Notes: a model not told the origin generated them from the letters alone. A DNA stretch of 64,000 nucleotides from Burkholderiaceae bacterium (GCA_019232795.1 JAFANH010000056.1:1-64000); one strand, 5' to 3'. Numbered from the stretch's first letter, positions 36,232 through 45,975 are shown. Numbers and translations are program-made.

Positions 36232-37185
36232 TTAGCGGGACAACACTTCGCGTATGACCCCAGCCAATTCTTCCGCATTGAACTTGCTGACATAGGCATC
36301 GGCACCCACGCTCTTCACATGGTCTTCATTGGTCGAACCCGACAGGGACGAGTGGATCACCACGGGTATGGTCTTGAAACGCGGATGCTGCTTGATGTTG
36401 CGTGTCAGTGTGAAACCATCCATTTCAGGCATCTCCAGGTCGGTCAGCACCATGGCAACGCGGTCGCGTATGCTCTTCCCTTCGGCCTCGGCGCCTGCCG
36501 CCATCGACAGCAGTTTTTCCCAGGCTTCCTTGCCGGTCTTGGTCATGATGAAGGGAGCACCCATGGCTTCCAGTCCCTGCTCGATCAACGCACGCGCCAT
36601 GCCGGAATCATCCGCGGCCAGAATCACCGAACCGGGCGGCACGACGACCTTGGGGCCGATGGTTTCGGGATTGACGGCACCTTGATCAGGCGTGATCTGA
36701 CGCAGGATTTGTTCAACGTCGAGCACTTGCGCGAGACGCGTACCTTCCGGACCTTCGAGGCGAGCGATACTCGTGACCAGGCTGCCGGCCGAGCTGGCCT
36801 CGGCGGACAAGACCTGGTTCCATTCCAGGCGGACGATCTCTTCAACCGCTTCGGTGGCAAAGGCCTGGGTCGAACGGGCAAATTCGGTGACCAGCAAGAT
36901 ATTCAATCCAGTTTTTGGCTTGCAACCGACGATGCCCGGCAGGTCGATGACGGGAATGATCTGGCCGCGCAGATTGACCACGCCCATCATGTGCGGCGGC
37001 GAGCCGGCTACTGCGGTGATTTCCGGCATGGCCAGAATTTCGCGGATCTTGAAGACGTTGATACCGAACAGCTCCGAGCGGCCCGTCGTTTCAGCTTCGC
37101 CCAAGCGGAATAGCAGCAGCTCGAATTTGTTCGAGCTGGTCAAATTGGTGCGTTCATCCACCTCTTGTTGCACTGTTTTCATCAT
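36232..37185 (-). CDS. cheV: chemotaxis coupling protein CheV
   Basis: Adaptor of 317 residues linking receptors to CheA. A CheW-like domain covers about 18-165 (FGINVFKIREILAMPEITAV; GVVNLRGQIIPVIDLPGI). A receiver domain covers about 185-315 with phospho-acceptor Asp249 (VLTDLEMPEMDG), acidic pair ADDS and lysine in AYVSKFNAEEL. It is a single gene away from other che genes here, flanked by its own terminator. Confidence 0.95.
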   Translation of the reverse strand: MMKTVQQEVDERTNLTSSNKFELLLFRLGEAETTGRSELFGINVFKIREILAMPEITAVAGSPPHMMGVVNLRGQIIPVIDLPGIVGCKPKTGLNILLVTEFARSTQAFATEAVEEIVRLEWNQVLSAEASSAGSLVTSIARLEGPEGTRLAQVLDVEQILRQITPDQGAVNPETIGPKVVVPPGSVILAADDSGMARALIEQGLEAMGAPFIMTKTGKEAWEKLLSMAAGAEAEGKSIRDRVAMVLTDLEMPEMDGFTLTRNIKQHPRFKTIPVVIHSSLSGSTNEDHVKSVGADAYVSKFNAEELAGVIREVLSR

Positions 37186-37388
37186 TTTTTCCTTAGTTCC
37201 ATCTCGTTTGGATTACCTGGGCGAAAAAGCCGCGCCAGAACCCGGGATGCGCACACTACCCAATCGATTATAGGGAAAGCGCGATATGGGGTCTATGGCT
37301 TTTTTTCCACTCACTGCAAACCGCGAAGATAGCCCAAGATCAAAGCGGAGACATCGAGAAAACAGGACAAAGCCGGCTAACTTTCCCC

Positions 37389-37931
37389 TTATTTGACGGT
37401 AGCAGCACCGGCCTTGCAAGCCTGCTCGTCTTGCGCTCCGGAACCGCCCGAACAACCGATTGCACCAATGAGCTTGCCGCTCTCGACCAGCGGGATGCCG
37501 CCGCGTGAAGCGACTACGCCATCGAGTGTCATCACGTAGTAGTAGCCCTTGAGCTGGATAGCGTCTTCGAAGGCCTTGGTTTCACGCCGGTAAGTTACGG
37601 CGGCATGCGCCTTGTGTTGGGAGATCTGGATCGATGCCAGCTGTGCGCCATCCATGCGCTTGAAAGCAACCAGGTTGCCTCCCGAATCCATGACGGCGAT
37701 ATTGAGTTTCCAGTCGTGTCTCTTCGCTTCCGCTTCGGCAGCCGCAATCGCCGCTTCGGCACGCTCGAGCGAGATCGGCGCACCGTAGGGAATGTCAAAC
37801 GCCATTTTCTCGGCCACCGTATCGAGCGGGTTTTGCGCGGCCTGCGGCGCAGCTTGCTGGGCATTGCCCGCGGACACTGCAAACAGCAAGACGGACGACA
37901 CCATCACCATCGACATCGATTTGCGGTTCAT
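37389..37931 (-). CDS. exported GlcG/HbpS-family heme-binding-like protein
   Basis: Periplasmic protein of 180 residues with a signal peptide (SMVMVSSVLLFAVSAGNA). The GlcG/HbpS (DUF336) domain runs from about residue 55: SLERAEAAIAAAEAEAKRHD, then VAVMDSGGNLVAFKRMDGA-like core and GGIPLVESGKLIGAIGCSGG. Some family members bind heme or sense redox stress, others are of unknown role. Two extra cysteines near the end (GCSGG, EQACKAG) could form a disulfide. It follows the ybbA ATPase on the same strand after 39 bp. Confidence 0.85.
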   Translation of the reverse strand: MNRKSMSMVMVSSVLLFAVSAGNAQQAAPQAAQNPLDTVAEKMAFDIPYGAPISLERAEAAIAAAEAEAKRHDWKLNIAVMDSGGNLVAFKRMDGAQLASIQISQHKAHAAVTYRRETKAFEDAIQLKGYYYVMTLDGVVASRGGIPLVESGKLIGAIGCSGGSGAQDEQACKAGAATVK

Positions 37932-37970
37932 GATTGCTTCCTCCGATTAGTGGGCAAAAAGAGAGTCCGG

Positions 37971-38657
37971 CTACGAAACCAGGCGACCAGCGGCAATTGT
38001 AATCGTTCGCTCGCACAATGCCGCAATGGCCGGATCGTGCGTCACCAGCACCAGTGTAGAACCATGTTCGCGATTGAGTTCGAATAATAGCCGGATGACG
38101 GCCTCGCCGGTCACCGCATCGAGGCTGCCGGTAGGCTCATCCGCGAACAGCAATGGCGGCTCGCATACGAAAGCGCGCGCCAGCGCCACGCGCTGCTGCT
38201 CGCCGCCGGAAAGATACTTGGGATAGTGACGCAGGCGGCTCGCCAACCCTACCCTGGACAACATCGCCTCGGCCTTGGCACGCGCATCGGGGTCCTGCCG
38301 CAGTTCGAGCGGCAGCATCACGTTTTCCAGTGCATTCAGATGAAATAGCAGCTGGAAGGATTGGAACACGAAACCGAGCTGCTGCTTGCGCAGCCTGGCG
38401 CGGCCGTCCTCGTCAAGCGCAAAAATGTCTGTGCCGCCCAGCCTGACCGTACCGGCCGACGGCGTGTCCAGCCCCGCCAGCAAGCCGAGCAACGTCGATT
38501 TGCCGGAACCGGATGCCCCCACAATCGCCAACGTGCCGGCTGCTTGCACGGTAAAATCGATATGCTGCAAAATCGCGAGTTCGCCGCTGGCGTCGACTAC
38601 GCGTTTGCTGAGGCCGCTGACTTCTATCGCAGGGGACGATGCAGGCAATTCAGGCAT
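37971..38657 (-). CDS. ybbA: ABC transporter ATP-binding protein, YbbA/LolD type
   Basis: ATPase of 228 residues in the MacB/LolD/YbbA group. Walker A is GASGSGKST, Q-loop FQSFQLL, signature LSGGEQQRVALARAF, Walker B LLFADEPTGSLD, switch His in VTHDPAI. Divergent from tesA with only 45 bp between, the conserved tesA-ybbA pair. The partner permease (ybbP) that normally follows is absent here; the next gene is the GlcG-like protein. Confidence 0.9.
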   Translation of the reverse strand: MPELPASSPAIEVSGLSKRVVDASGELAILQHIDFTVQAAGTLAIVGASGSGKSTLLGLLAGLDTPSAGTVRLGGTDIFALDEDGRARLRKQQLGFVFQSFQLLFHLNALENVMLPLELRQDPDARAKAEAMLSRVGLASRLRHYPKYLSGGEQQRVALARAFVCEPPLLFADEPTGSLDAVTGEAVIRLLFELNREHGSTLVLVTHDPAIAALCERTITIAAGRLVS

Positions 38658-38702
38658 GGGGGGGACGATTTCAAAAATTATCGCAAAAATGATTGGAAGC
38701 AG

Positions 38703-39320
38703 ATGCGCAGATTGATTGTCGTGCTGACGGCGCTGGTATCTGCGCTGGCGGCGCCGAGCGCCTATTCTGCATCAAAAACCGTGCTGGTGCTCGGCGACAG
38801 CCTGTCCGCCGAATACGGACTGGTGCGCGGCAGCGGCTGGGTCACGCTCCTGCAAGCGCGGCTGCAGGCAGAGCATATCGATGCGGTTGTGCAAAATGCC
38901 AGCATCAGCGGCGAGACCACGAGCGGCGGCCTGACGCGCCTGCCGCAATTGCTGCTGGCCCATCCCGCAGTCGTGGTGATCGAGCTCGGCGCCAACGACG
39001 GCTTGCGCGGGCTTTCACTAGGCGCCGCCGAATCGAATATCCAGACCATGATTGCGGAGGCGCAGCAGGCCCACGCCAAGGTCCTGCTGGTGGGCATGCA
39101 GCTGCCGCCGAACTACGGCCCCGACTACACGAAAAAATTCGCTGCCATGTATGGCAAACTGGCCCGGGACAACAAGGTGGCCTTGGTGCCCTTTCTGATG
39201 GCCGGCATCGCCGACAAACCCGAGATGTTTCAATCCGACCATTTGCATCCCGTGGCAGCAGCCGAAACCGCACTCATGAATAACGTCTGGCCGCAACTCA
39301 AGCCTTTGCTGGCGCGCTAA
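38703..39320 (+). CDS. tesA: periplasmic GDSL esterase/lysophospholipase TesA
   Basis: Multifunctional thioesterase/arylesterase of the SGNH family, 205 residues. A signal peptide (IVVLTALVSALAAPSAYS) is followed at once by block I VLVLGDSLSAEYG with nucleophile Ser. Block III is ELGANDGLRG and the Asp/His pair lies in SDHLHPVAAAE. ATG at 38703; GGAAG is 6 nt upstream. Confidence 0.94.
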   Translation: MRRLIVVLTALVSALAAPSAYSASKTVLVLGDSLSAEYGLVRGSGWVTLLQARLQAEHIDAVVQNASISGETTSGGLTRLPQLLLAHPAVVVIELGANDGLRGLSLGAAESNIQTMIAEAQQAHAKVLLVGMQLPPNYGPDYTKKFAAMYGKLARDNKVALVPFLMAGIADKPEMFQSDHLHPVAAAETALMNNVWPQLKPLLAR

Positions 39321-39334
39321 TCGAATACTACTGC

Positions 39335-40399
39335 ATGAAATACCCCGCCCTGCTCCCCTTTGCCGAAATCGAAGCACAGCTCGACAGCTTCGACGCCATC
39401 ATCGACGTCCGCAGTCCGGCGGAGTTTGCCGAAGACCACATCCCGGGCGCCATCAACTGCCCGGTGCTCGACGACGATGAACGCAAGCACGTCGGCACGC
39501 TGTACAAGCAAGTCAACGCCTTCGAGGCAAAGAAGGTGGGCGCCGCGCTGGTGGCGCGCAACATCGGCGCGCACATCGAGTCGCGTTTCCTGCAACACGG
39601 GAAAGACTGGAAGCCGCTGGTCTATTGCTGGCGCGGCGGCAACCGCAGCGGCGCCATGACGCATATCCTGGCCCGCATAGGCTGGCCGGCGGTGCAGCTC
39701 GACGGCGGCTACAAGGAATACCGGCGCCATGTGAATACCGCGCTGGCGACCCTGCCCGCCGCATTCCGCTACCAAGTCGTGTGCGGCACCACCGGCAGCG
39801 GCAAAAGCCGCCTGTTGCAGACCTTGCAGGCAGAAGGCGCGCAAGTGCTCGACCTCGAGCAACTGGCCGCCCACCGCGGCTCGCTGCTGGGGCATTTGCC
39901 CAGCGTACCGCAACCCTCTCAAAAGAAATTCGAAAGCAGCTTATGGCACGCGCTGCGCGGCTTCGACCCGGCACGCCCTGTCTTCATCGAATCGGAAAGC
40001 AAAAAAGTAGGCAATGTGCGCGTGCCGGAAGCACTGATGGAAGCCATGCGCGGTTCACAATGCATCTCCTTGTCGCTTTCGTTGCACGACCGCGTGGCCC
40101 TGCTGATGGAAGATTACGAACATTTCGTCGCCGACCCGGCGGCATTGAACGCGCGCCTCGATTGTCTGATACCTCTGCACGGCCGCGCCACCATCGAGCG
40201 TTGGCACGCGTTGGCGCTGTCGGGCCAGACGGCCATGCTGGTGGAAGAGTTATTGCGTGATCACTATGACCCGGCCTACACGCGCTCCATCGAGCGCAAT
40301 TTCGCGCATTATGCGCAAGCGAGACAGGTGGCGCTGAACGGCATCGACGCCGGTTGTTTCCAACGCGTCGCGCAAGCCTTGATCGCAACAAGTCCGTAA
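39335..40399 (+). CDS. mnmH: tRNA 2-selenouridine synthase
   Basis: Modifies the wobble base of tRNAs for Lys, Glu and Gln by replacing sulfur with selenium through a geranylated intermediate (SelU/YbbB). The 354 residues have an N-terminal rhodanese domain with catalytic Cys in LVYCWRGGNRSG (about 93) and a C-terminal P-loop GTTGSGKS (about 150). It starts 14 bp after tesA, so the two are co-transcribed. Selenophosphate synthetase (selD) is not in the window. Confidence 0.95.
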   Translation: MKYPALLPFAEIEAQLDSFDAIIDVRSPAEFAEDHIPGAINCPVLDDDERKHVGTLYKQVNAFEAKKVGAALVARNIGAHIESRFLQHGKDWKPLVYCWRGGNRSGAMTHILARIGWPAVQLDGGYKEYRRHVNTALATLPAAFRYQVVCGTTGSGKSRLLQTLQAEGAQVLDLEQLAAHRGSLLGHLPSVPQPSQKKFESSLWHALRGFDPARPVFIESESKKVGNVRVPEALMEAMRGSQCISLSLSLHDRVALLMEDYEHFVADPAALNARLDCLIPLHGRATIERWHALALSGQTAMLVEELLRDHYDPAYTRSIERNFAHYAQARQVALNGIDAGCFQRVAQALIATSP

Positions 40400-40427
40400 G
40401 TTCAAACCGGCTCGTCCGGCGTAAAAA

Positions 40428-40454
40428 AAGCACCGGGCGGATGCACCGGTGCTT
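40428..40454. terminator. bidirectional terminator between mnmH and ppiD
   Basis: AAGCACCGG/CCGGTGCTT stem with A-tract on one side and TCTTTT on the other, between convergent genes. Confidence 0.9.
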
Positions 40455-40490
40455 CTTTTAGCCAGCGCCTTTCAGCGCCAGGTTCCAAGG

Positions 40491-42419
40491 CTATTTGCCA
40501 TCGGCGCCATCGCCGTCTTTTCCGGGCGGCGGATTGACGAAGTCAGGACGCAGAATTTTCACCTTCGCTTTTTGCTTCAGCGCTTCCAGATAGGTCAGCG
40601 TCTCCTGCTGCGCCAGCGCAGTACCGAGCTGCTGCTGCACTGCCGAGCTCAAACCCGGATCCTGTGCAGCGGGCTGGGAGACCTTGTTGATGCGATAGAC
40701 GCTGTAGCCGACTCCCGGTTCGTCGACGCCCACGAATGCCGGCAACGCACTGGCATCCGCCTTCATCACGGCTTGCAGGACGGCAGGGCTGAGACCGGCC
40801 GGCTTCGGGCGGGAAACGGTTTGCACGGCACCGAAACCGGTCGAGTCATCCTTGGCCTTGAGTGCAGCCAATTTTGCTTCCTCGGCTTTCTGAGCCATCT
40901 TGCGCGCTTCTTCCTGGGTGACGGCTTCCCGCACCGAGGCTTGCACCTCGTCGAGCGACTTCTGCGCAGCCGGCTTGTATTCGCTGACGCGACCCGAGAT
41001 CATGACGCCGGGCGCTACTTCCTGCGCTTCCGTGTTGTGCTTGCCTTTGATCGAATCATCGGCAAACAAGGCCGTCAGGAATTTCGGATTGTTGTATGCC
41101 ACGCTCGGCGCCACATTCGGGTCCGGCTTGCGCGCAACATTGACTGCCGTTTCAATCTTCAGCTTGGCCTTGTCTGCCAACTTGTCGATCACCGGCTGCA
41201 AGCTGTCGGCCTGCTCATACACGGTGTTGGTGAAAGTTTCGCGCAATTCCGAATACAGCTTGCCGGCGCGCTGCTTTTTCAATTCCGCGACGATATCGGA
41301 CTTGACCTCGTCAAGGGATTTCGTCTGTGCCGGCTTGATGCCGGTCAGCATGATGATGTGATAACCGTAGTCACTCTGCACGACGTCACTGATTTCGTTG
41401 ACTTTCATCTTGCTGACCGCGTCTTCGAAAGGCTTGACCATCATGCCTTTGCCGAAGAAATCGAGATCGCCGCCGCGCTCGGCAGAGCCCGGGTCATCCG
41501 AATTTTCCTTGGCCAGCTTGGCGAACTCGCCAGGATTCTTGCGCACTTCAGCCAGCAGCTTTTCTGCTTTGGCTTTGGCAGCCGATTTAACCTCATCACT
41601 CGCGCTCTTCTTAGCATTGATGAGAATATGGCTGGCGCGCCACTGCTCGTCGACCACATAGCGTTTCTTGTTCTGCTCGTAAAAGGCATTTGCGTCGGCG
41701 TCGGACACGTTGATCTGCTGAGCCAGGCTGTCCGCGCTCAACACCACATATTCGATCTTGGCTTGTTCCGGCACTTGATACTGCGCCAGATTCTTGTTGT
41801 AGTAAGCCTTGAGCTGTTCGTCGGTCGGCTTGATCTGAGACGTGTAGTCAGCAGTCTTGAATGCGATCTGCTGCACTTCCCGTTCCTGTGCTATCGCCTC
41901 GGCGAGGTGCGCTGCCAGCGATTTCGGTGCAAACGAACTTGACTGCACTGCGCCCAAGGTGCGCTCCACGACCAGCATGCGCGCCACCTGGCTTTCCAGT
42001 CCTGCAACCGACATCCCTTGCGCAGCAGCCAGCGCGGTATAGCGTTGCGCACGCTCTTCCTTGGAAAGTTTCGGATCGGCCAGTTCCGGGAAGGTCTTCA
42101 ATACGAAAGCCTGAATATCGGCGCTGGCAGGGAAGGAATGGTCGTGCTTGGCTTCCACCATCATGGCTTGCTCGGCGATCAACTTATCCAGCAGTTGCTG
42201 ACGGACACCGGGCTGATTCGCCGCATTGGGGCCTTGCTCGCGCAGCGCGTATTCCAGCTCTTGCTGGGTAATCGCCTTGTCGCCGACCTTGGCGACCACA
42301 TCGTCGCTGCCGCCACCGAAACGTCCCATTTGCATGCCGCCGATGACGAACAAGGGGCCGAGGAAAATCAGCAGGAAGAACTGCATCAAGCGCTGATGGG
42401 TACGGATGAATTCAAACAT
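40491..42419 (-). CDS. ppiD: periplasmic folding chaperone / peptidyl-prolyl isomerase PpiD
   Basis: Inner-membrane-anchored chaperone of 642 residues assisting outer-membrane and secreted proteins at the Sec exit. A single helix at about 11-30 (LMQFFLLIFLGPLFVIGG) is followed by a SurA-like N-terminal region and a parvulin domain around residues 265-360 (WRASHILINAKKSA; GDLDFFGKGMMVKPFEDAV). A second, degenerate parvulin-like domain follows. It ends the protease/HU/tRNA cluster, the usual position after lon-hupB. Confidence 0.95.
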   Translation of the reverse strand: MFEFIRTHQRLMQFFLLIFLGPLFVIGGMQMGRFGGGSDDVVAKVGDKAITQQELEYALREQGPNAANQPGVRQQLLDKLIAEQAMMVEAKHDHSFPASADIQAFVLKTFPELADPKLSKEERAQRYTALAAAQGMSVAGLESQVARMLVVERTLGAVQSSSFAPKSLAAHLAEAIAQEREVQQIAFKTADYTSQIKPTDEQLKAYYNKNLAQYQVPEQAKIEYVVLSADSLAQQINVSDADANAFYEQNKKRYVVDEQWRASHILINAKKSASDEVKSAAKAKAEKLLAEVRKNPGEFAKLAKENSDDPGSAERGGDLDFFGKGMMVKPFEDAVSKMKVNEISDVVQSDYGYHIIMLTGIKPAQTKSLDEVKSDIVAELKKQRAGKLYSELRETFTNTVYEQADSLQPVIDKLADKAKLKIETAVNVARKPDPNVAPSVAYNNPKFLTALFADDSIKGKHNTEAQEVAPGVMISGRVSEYKPAAQKSLDEVQASVREAVTQEEARKMAQKAEEAKLAALKAKDDSTGFGAVQTVSRPKPAGLSPAVLQAVMKADASALPAFVGVDEPGVGYSVYRINKVSQPAAQDPGLSSAVQQQLGTALAQQETLTYLEALKQKAKVKILRPDFVNPPPGKDGDGADGK

Positions 42420-42475
42420 GTTGTCGTTTTACGATTCCGGGATGCGTGCTCGAGAGCGGCGGTCCATATGAAAAA

Positions 42476-42497
42476 AAGGCGAACTCGTGTTCGCCTT
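42476..42497 (-). terminator. terminator just upstream of ppiD
   Basis: AAGGCGAAC-TCGT-GTTCGCCTT followed by a T-run on the minus strand, only 57 bp before the ppiD ATG. It should end transcription from the tRNA side, or act as an attenuator for ppiD. Confidence 0.8.
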
Positions 42498-42576
42498 CAC
42501 TTGGGATTTCTGGGCGGTAGGATAGCATAGTTTAGATGGCGTAGGTGCTAGCTTAGCCCCTGTATTCAATGCTTGA

Positions 42577-42755
42577 AATCATTCGCGTTGGCGAATGATT
42601 TGTGGGGCCATCAGATGCGAGTCCGGCTTTGCCGGATTCGCATGAATTGCGGAGTGGACGGACTCGCCGACATTCTGCCGGCCGCGGAATCGCTGGTAAG
42701 CGATTCCCTTCGAGTCCCGCCGGGAGCTGCGCAGGCGGCTCCCTCCACTTCGCCA
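42577..42755. other. nested inverted-repeat structured element next to tRNA-Asp
   Basis: Four hairpins are packed here with no gene. 42577-42600 is a perfect 10-bp stem with loop GTTG. 42615-42643 is a 13-bp stem with loop TTT. GCGGAGTGGA (42649-42658) pairs with TCCACTTCGC (42744-42753), enclosing GGACTCG/CGAGTCC (42660-42666 with 42711-42717), GGAATCGCT-GGTA-AGCGATTCC (42686-42707) and GGGAGC/GCTCCC (42722-42743). The result is a branched fold that ends at a terminator hairpin. Segments GCGGAGTGGACGGACTCG and TCCACTTCGCCA copy the tRNA-Asp 3' end almost exactly. It could be a structured RNA or a mobile repeat. Confidence 0.5.
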
Positions 42756-42758
42756 AAA

Positions 42759-42784
42759 AAAATGCCCGCTTGCGCGGGCATTTT
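42759..42784. terminator. bidirectional terminator after tRNA-Asp
   Basis: AAAATGCCCGC-TTGC-GCGGGCATTTT with T-tracts on both strands (TTTTCTCTTTTTTT on plus, T8 on minus). It can end the tRNA transcript and any plus-strand transcript of the structured element. Confidence 0.9.
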
Positions 42785-42793
42785 CTCTTTTTT

Positions 42794-42870
42794 TGGCGGA
42801 GTGGACGGGACTCGAACCCGCGACCCCCGGCGTGACAGGCCGGTATTCTAACCAACTGAACTACCACTCC
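42794..42870 (-). tRNA. tRNA-Asp (anticodon GTC)
   Basis: 77-nt cloverleaf with acceptor GGAGTGG/CCACTCC, D-arm AGTTCAGTTGGTT, anticodon loop CTGTCAC, T-arm CGGGTTCGAGTCCCG and encoded GCCA end. Just downstream of tRNA-Val on the same strand. Confidence 0.97.
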
Positions 42871-42924
42871 AAAACTCATGTCTTCCGACATGCGTTTTAC
42901 TAAAACTGTACTGCCGCGGCTGCT

Positions 42925-43000
42925 TGGTGGGTGCTGAGAGGCTCGAACTCCCGACCTACGCCTTGTAAGGGCGCCGCTCTACCAACTGAGCTAAGCACCC
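42925..43000 (-). tRNA. tRNA-Val (anticodon TAC)
   Basis: 76-nt cloverleaf with acceptor GGGTGCT/AGCACCC, D-arm AGCTCAGTTGGT, anticodon loop CTTACAA, T-arm GGGAGTTCGAGCCTCTC and encoded ACCA end. Lies between hupB and tRNA-Asp. Confidence 0.97.
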
Positions 43001-43066
43001 TTATGCATGCTATGCGTTACCTAGTCAGCCGCACTGGCTGGCGCAACCTGAATTGCGCCAAGTCCG

Positions 43067-43339
43067 CTAGTTTAACGCATCTTTCAAAGCTTTGCCAGGT
43101 TTAAATTTCGGAACCTTGGCTGCCTTGATTTTGATCGCGGCGCCGGTGCGCGGATTGCGGCCGGTGCGGGCGGCGCGCTTGCCTACGGAAAACGTGCCGA
43201 AGCCCACCAAAGTCACGCTGCCATTCTTCTTCAAGGTCTTCTTGACCGCTGCGATGAATGCATCGACTGCGCGTGCTGCAGCAGCCTTGGACAAGTCTGC
43301 GGAATCGGCAATACTGTCAATCAGTTCGGTTTTATTCAT
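43067..43339 (-). CDS. hupB: DNA-binding protein HU
   Basis: Histone-like nucleoid protein of 90 residues. The family signature [20 protein letters not shown] forms the DNA-gripping beta arm. ATG at 43339 has a strong AAGGGGG site; the longer open frame is not coding. It follows lon on the same strand, the usual order. Confidence 0.97.
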   Translation of the reverse strand: MNKTELIDSIADSADLSKAAAARAVDAFIAAVKKTLKKNGSVTLVGFGTFSVGKRAARTGRNPRTGAAIKIKAAKVPKFKPGKALKDALN

Positions 43340-43507
43340 ATATGCCCCCTTATGATATTTCGTTAAGTCAGGTATCCAGAGCGCGGATTCGTGCGCAACA
43401 GCGGCGACACGGACCGGTACCAGCATCGCCACTGGGCGCAGAAAAATACGCAGCCCGTATTAGACTAGCGTCAGATCATGCTGTCAAGCAAGATTGTCAT
43501 AAAATAA

Positions 43508-43535
43508 AAACGGCCGAAGCTTGCTTCGGCCGTTT
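43508..43535 (-). terminator. Rho-independent terminator of lon
   Basis: AAACGGCCGAAGC/GCTTCGGCCGTTT followed by TTTTATTTT on the minus strand, directly after the lon stop. Confidence 0.93.
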
Positions 43536-43551
43536 CATGGGATGCAGCGAC

Positions 43552-45975
43552 TCAGTGCTTCACGACATTGGTATCGGTCGCTGTAGTTGCTGTAGCCGCA
43601 GTTTCCACGGCCGCTACTGCGGCCACTGCTTCTTCCTCCGTCAGCGGCACCGTGGCACGCTCAAGCGCCACTTCCAGCACCTTGTCGATCCAGCGCACGG
43701 GAACGATCTCGAGCTTGTTCTTCACGTTGTCGGGGATCTCGGCCAGATCCTTGATGTTTTGCTCCGGGATCAGCACGGTCTTGATGCCGCCGCGATGCGC
43801 CGCCAACAGCTTTTCCTTCAATCCGCCGATAGGCAGCACTTCACCGCGCAGCGTGATTTCGCCCGTCATCGCGACGTCGGCACGTACCGGAATGCCGGTG
43901 AACACAGACACAAGTGCCGTCGTCATCGCGATACCGGCCGAAGGACCGTCTTTCGGCGTGGCGCCTTCCGGCACGTGGATGTGGATGTCGCTCTTCTCGA
44001 ACACGTCGGCCTTGATGCCCAGGCGCTTGGCGCGGCTGCGCACCACGGTGCGCGCAGCTTCGATCGATTCCTTCATCACGTCGCCCAAGGTGCCGGTGCG
44101 GATCACACCGCCCTTGCCGGGCATGGTCATGGCTTCGACCGTCAGCAGGTCGCCGCCTACTTCGGTCCATGCCAAACCAACCACCTGGCCGACCTGGTTT
44201 TCCTTTTCGGCGATGCCGAAATCGAAGCGGCGCACGCCCAGGAACTTGTCGAGATTCTTGGAATTGACGACGACGCGCTTGTCCTGCTTCTTCAGCAGCA
44301 GCATCTTCACCACCTTGCGGCAGATCTTCGATACTTCGCGTTCGAGCGAGCGGACGCCGGCTTCGCGCGTGTAGTAGCGAATGATGTCGCGTACGGCCGA
44401 TTCGGATACGCTGATTTCCTCGTCCTTCAGACCATTGGTCTTGATCTGCTTCGGCAGCAGGTAGCGCTGCGCAATGCTGGTCTTCTCATCCTCGGTATAG
44501 CCGGATAGGCGGATTACTTCCATGCGGTCCAGCAGCGCCGCCGGGATGTTGTACGAGTTCGAGGTCGCCACGAACATCACGTCGGACAGATCGAAGTCCA
44601 CTTCGATGTAGTGATCCGAGAAAGTATGGTTCTGCTCCGGATCCAGCACTTCGAGCAACGCAGAGGCCGGGTCACCGCGGAAATCCATGCCGAGCTTGTC
44701 GATCTCGTCAAGCAGGAACAAGGGATTGCGTACGCCGGTTTTCGCCAGGCTCTGCAGGATCTTGCCCGGCATCGAGCCGATATAGGTACGGCGATGACCG
44801 CGGATTTCCGCTTCATCACGCACGCCGCCCAGAGCCATGCGCACGAATTTACGGTTGGTCGCGCGCGCGATCGACTGGCCGAGCGAAGTCTTGCCGACGC
44901 CGGGCGGGCCAACGAAGCACAGGATAGGCGCTTTCAGCTTGTCGACCCGCTGTTGCACGGCGAGATATTCAAGAATGCGTTCCTTGACCTTGTCGAGACC
45001 GTAGTGGTCGTCTTCGAGCACTTTTTCGGCATTGGTCAAGTCGTTGTTGACCTTGGACTTCTTGCGCCACGGCAGGGTCAGCAGCGTATCGATATAGTTG
45101 CGCACCACGGTCGCTTCGGCCGACATGGGCGACATCAGCTTGAGCTTCTTCAGTTCGCCCTGAGCCTTCTCGCGCGCCTCCTTCGGCATGCGGGCGGCCA
45201 CAATGCGCTTCTCAAGCTCTTCGATGTCGGCGCCTTCTTCACCTTCGCCGAGCTCCTTCTGGATCGCCTTGACCTGTTCGTTCAGGTAGTACTCGCGCTG
45301 CGATTTTTCCATCTGGCGCTTGACGCGGCCGCGGATGCGCTTTTCCACCTGCAGGATGTCAAGCTCGCCTTCGAGCTGGCCGAGCAGATGCTCGTGACGC
45401 TTGGCGACGTTGAAGATTTCCAGGATCACCTGCTTCTGCTCGAGCTTGAGCGGCAGATGCGCGGCGATGGTATCTGCCAGGCGGCCCGGATCGTCGATAC
45501 CGGCCAGCGAGGTGAGAATCTCGGGCGGAATCTTCTTGTTCAGTTTGACGTATTGATCGAACTGCTGAACGATCGCGCGGCGCATCGCTTCGACCTCGGC
45601 CTCGTCGCCGATTTCCGATTCAACCGGCGTCAGTTCGGCCACGAAATGCGTGTCGAGTTCGCTGATGTGGTGAATGCGCGCACGCTGCGCGCCTTCGACC
45701 AGCACCTTCACGGTGCCGTCGGGCAGCTTCAGCATTTGCAGGATATTGGCGACGCAGCCGATCTCATAGATATCGTCGGCCGAAGGCTCATCCTTGGCAG
45801 CGGCCTTCTGCGCAGCCAGCATGATGCTCTTGCCCTGCTCCATCGCCGCTTCCAGGGCCTTGATGGACTTGGGCCGGCCAACGAACAGCGGGATCACCAT
45901 GTGCGGAAAGACCACGACGTCGCGCAGCGGCAAAAGCGGCAGTTGGGTGTGTTCTGTAAATGTTGTAGTCGTCAT
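43552..45975 (-). CDS. lon: ATP-dependent Lon protease
   Basis: AAA+ serine protease of 807 residues that removes misfolded and regulatory proteins. LON substrate-binding N-domain (residues 1-200, [20 protein letters not shown]), AAA+ module with Walker [10 protein letters not shown] and Walker B FLLDEIDK, and protease domain with the Ser-Lys dyad, Ser in [11 protein letters not shown]. The C-terminus has an Ala/Thr-rich tail ([19 protein letters not shown]). Two terminators separate it from clpX, so it probably has its own promoter. Confidence 0.98.
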   Translation of the reverse strand: MTTTTFTEHTQLPLLPLRDVVVFPHMVIPLFVGRPKSIKALEAAMEQGKSIMLAAQKAAAKDEPSADDIYEIGCVANILQMLKLPDGTVKVLVEGAQRARIHHISELDTHFVAELTPVESEIGDEAEVEAMRRAIVQQFDQYVKLNKKIPPEILTSLAGIDDPGRLADTIAAHLPLKLEQKQVILEIFNVAKRHEHLLGQLEGELDILQVEKRIRGRVKRQMEKSQREYYLNEQVKAIQKELGEGEEGADIEELEKRIVAARMPKEAREKAQGELKKLKLMSPMSAEATVVRNYIDTLLTLPWRKKSKVNNDLTNAEKVLEDDHYGLDKVKERILEYLAVQQRVDKLKAPILCFVGPPGVGKTSLGQSIARATNRKFVRMALGGVRDEAEIRGHRRTYIGSMPGKILQSLAKTGVRNPLFLLDEIDKLGMDFRGDPASALLEVLDPEQNHTFSDHYIEVDFDLSDVMFVATSNSYNIPAALLDRMEVIRLSGYTEDEKTSIAQRYLLPKQIKTNGLKDEEISVSESAVRDIIRYYTREAGVRSLEREVSKICRKVVKMLLLKKQDKRVVVNSKNLDKFLGVRRFDFGIAEKENQVGQVVGLAWTEVGGDLLTVEAMTMPGKGGVIRTGTLGDVMKESIEAARTVVRSRAKRLGIKADVFEKSDIHIHVPEGATPKDGPSAGIAMTTALVSVFTGIPVRADVAMTGEITLRGEVLPIGGLKEKLLAAHRGGIKTVLIPEQNIKDLAEIPDNVKNKLEIVPVRWIDKVLEVALERATVPLTEEEAVAAVAAVETAATATTATDTNVVKH

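Noticed and set aside
42649-42814. tRNA-Asp 3'-end copies as attachment sites of an integrated element
   Set aside because: Only 146 bp separate the direct copies, with no integrase or cargo gene; kept as part of the structured element instead.
42553-42891. frames reading VVQLVRIPACHAGG and GRDSNPRPPA
   Set aside because: They are translations of tRNA-Asp on either strand, also a common false gene.
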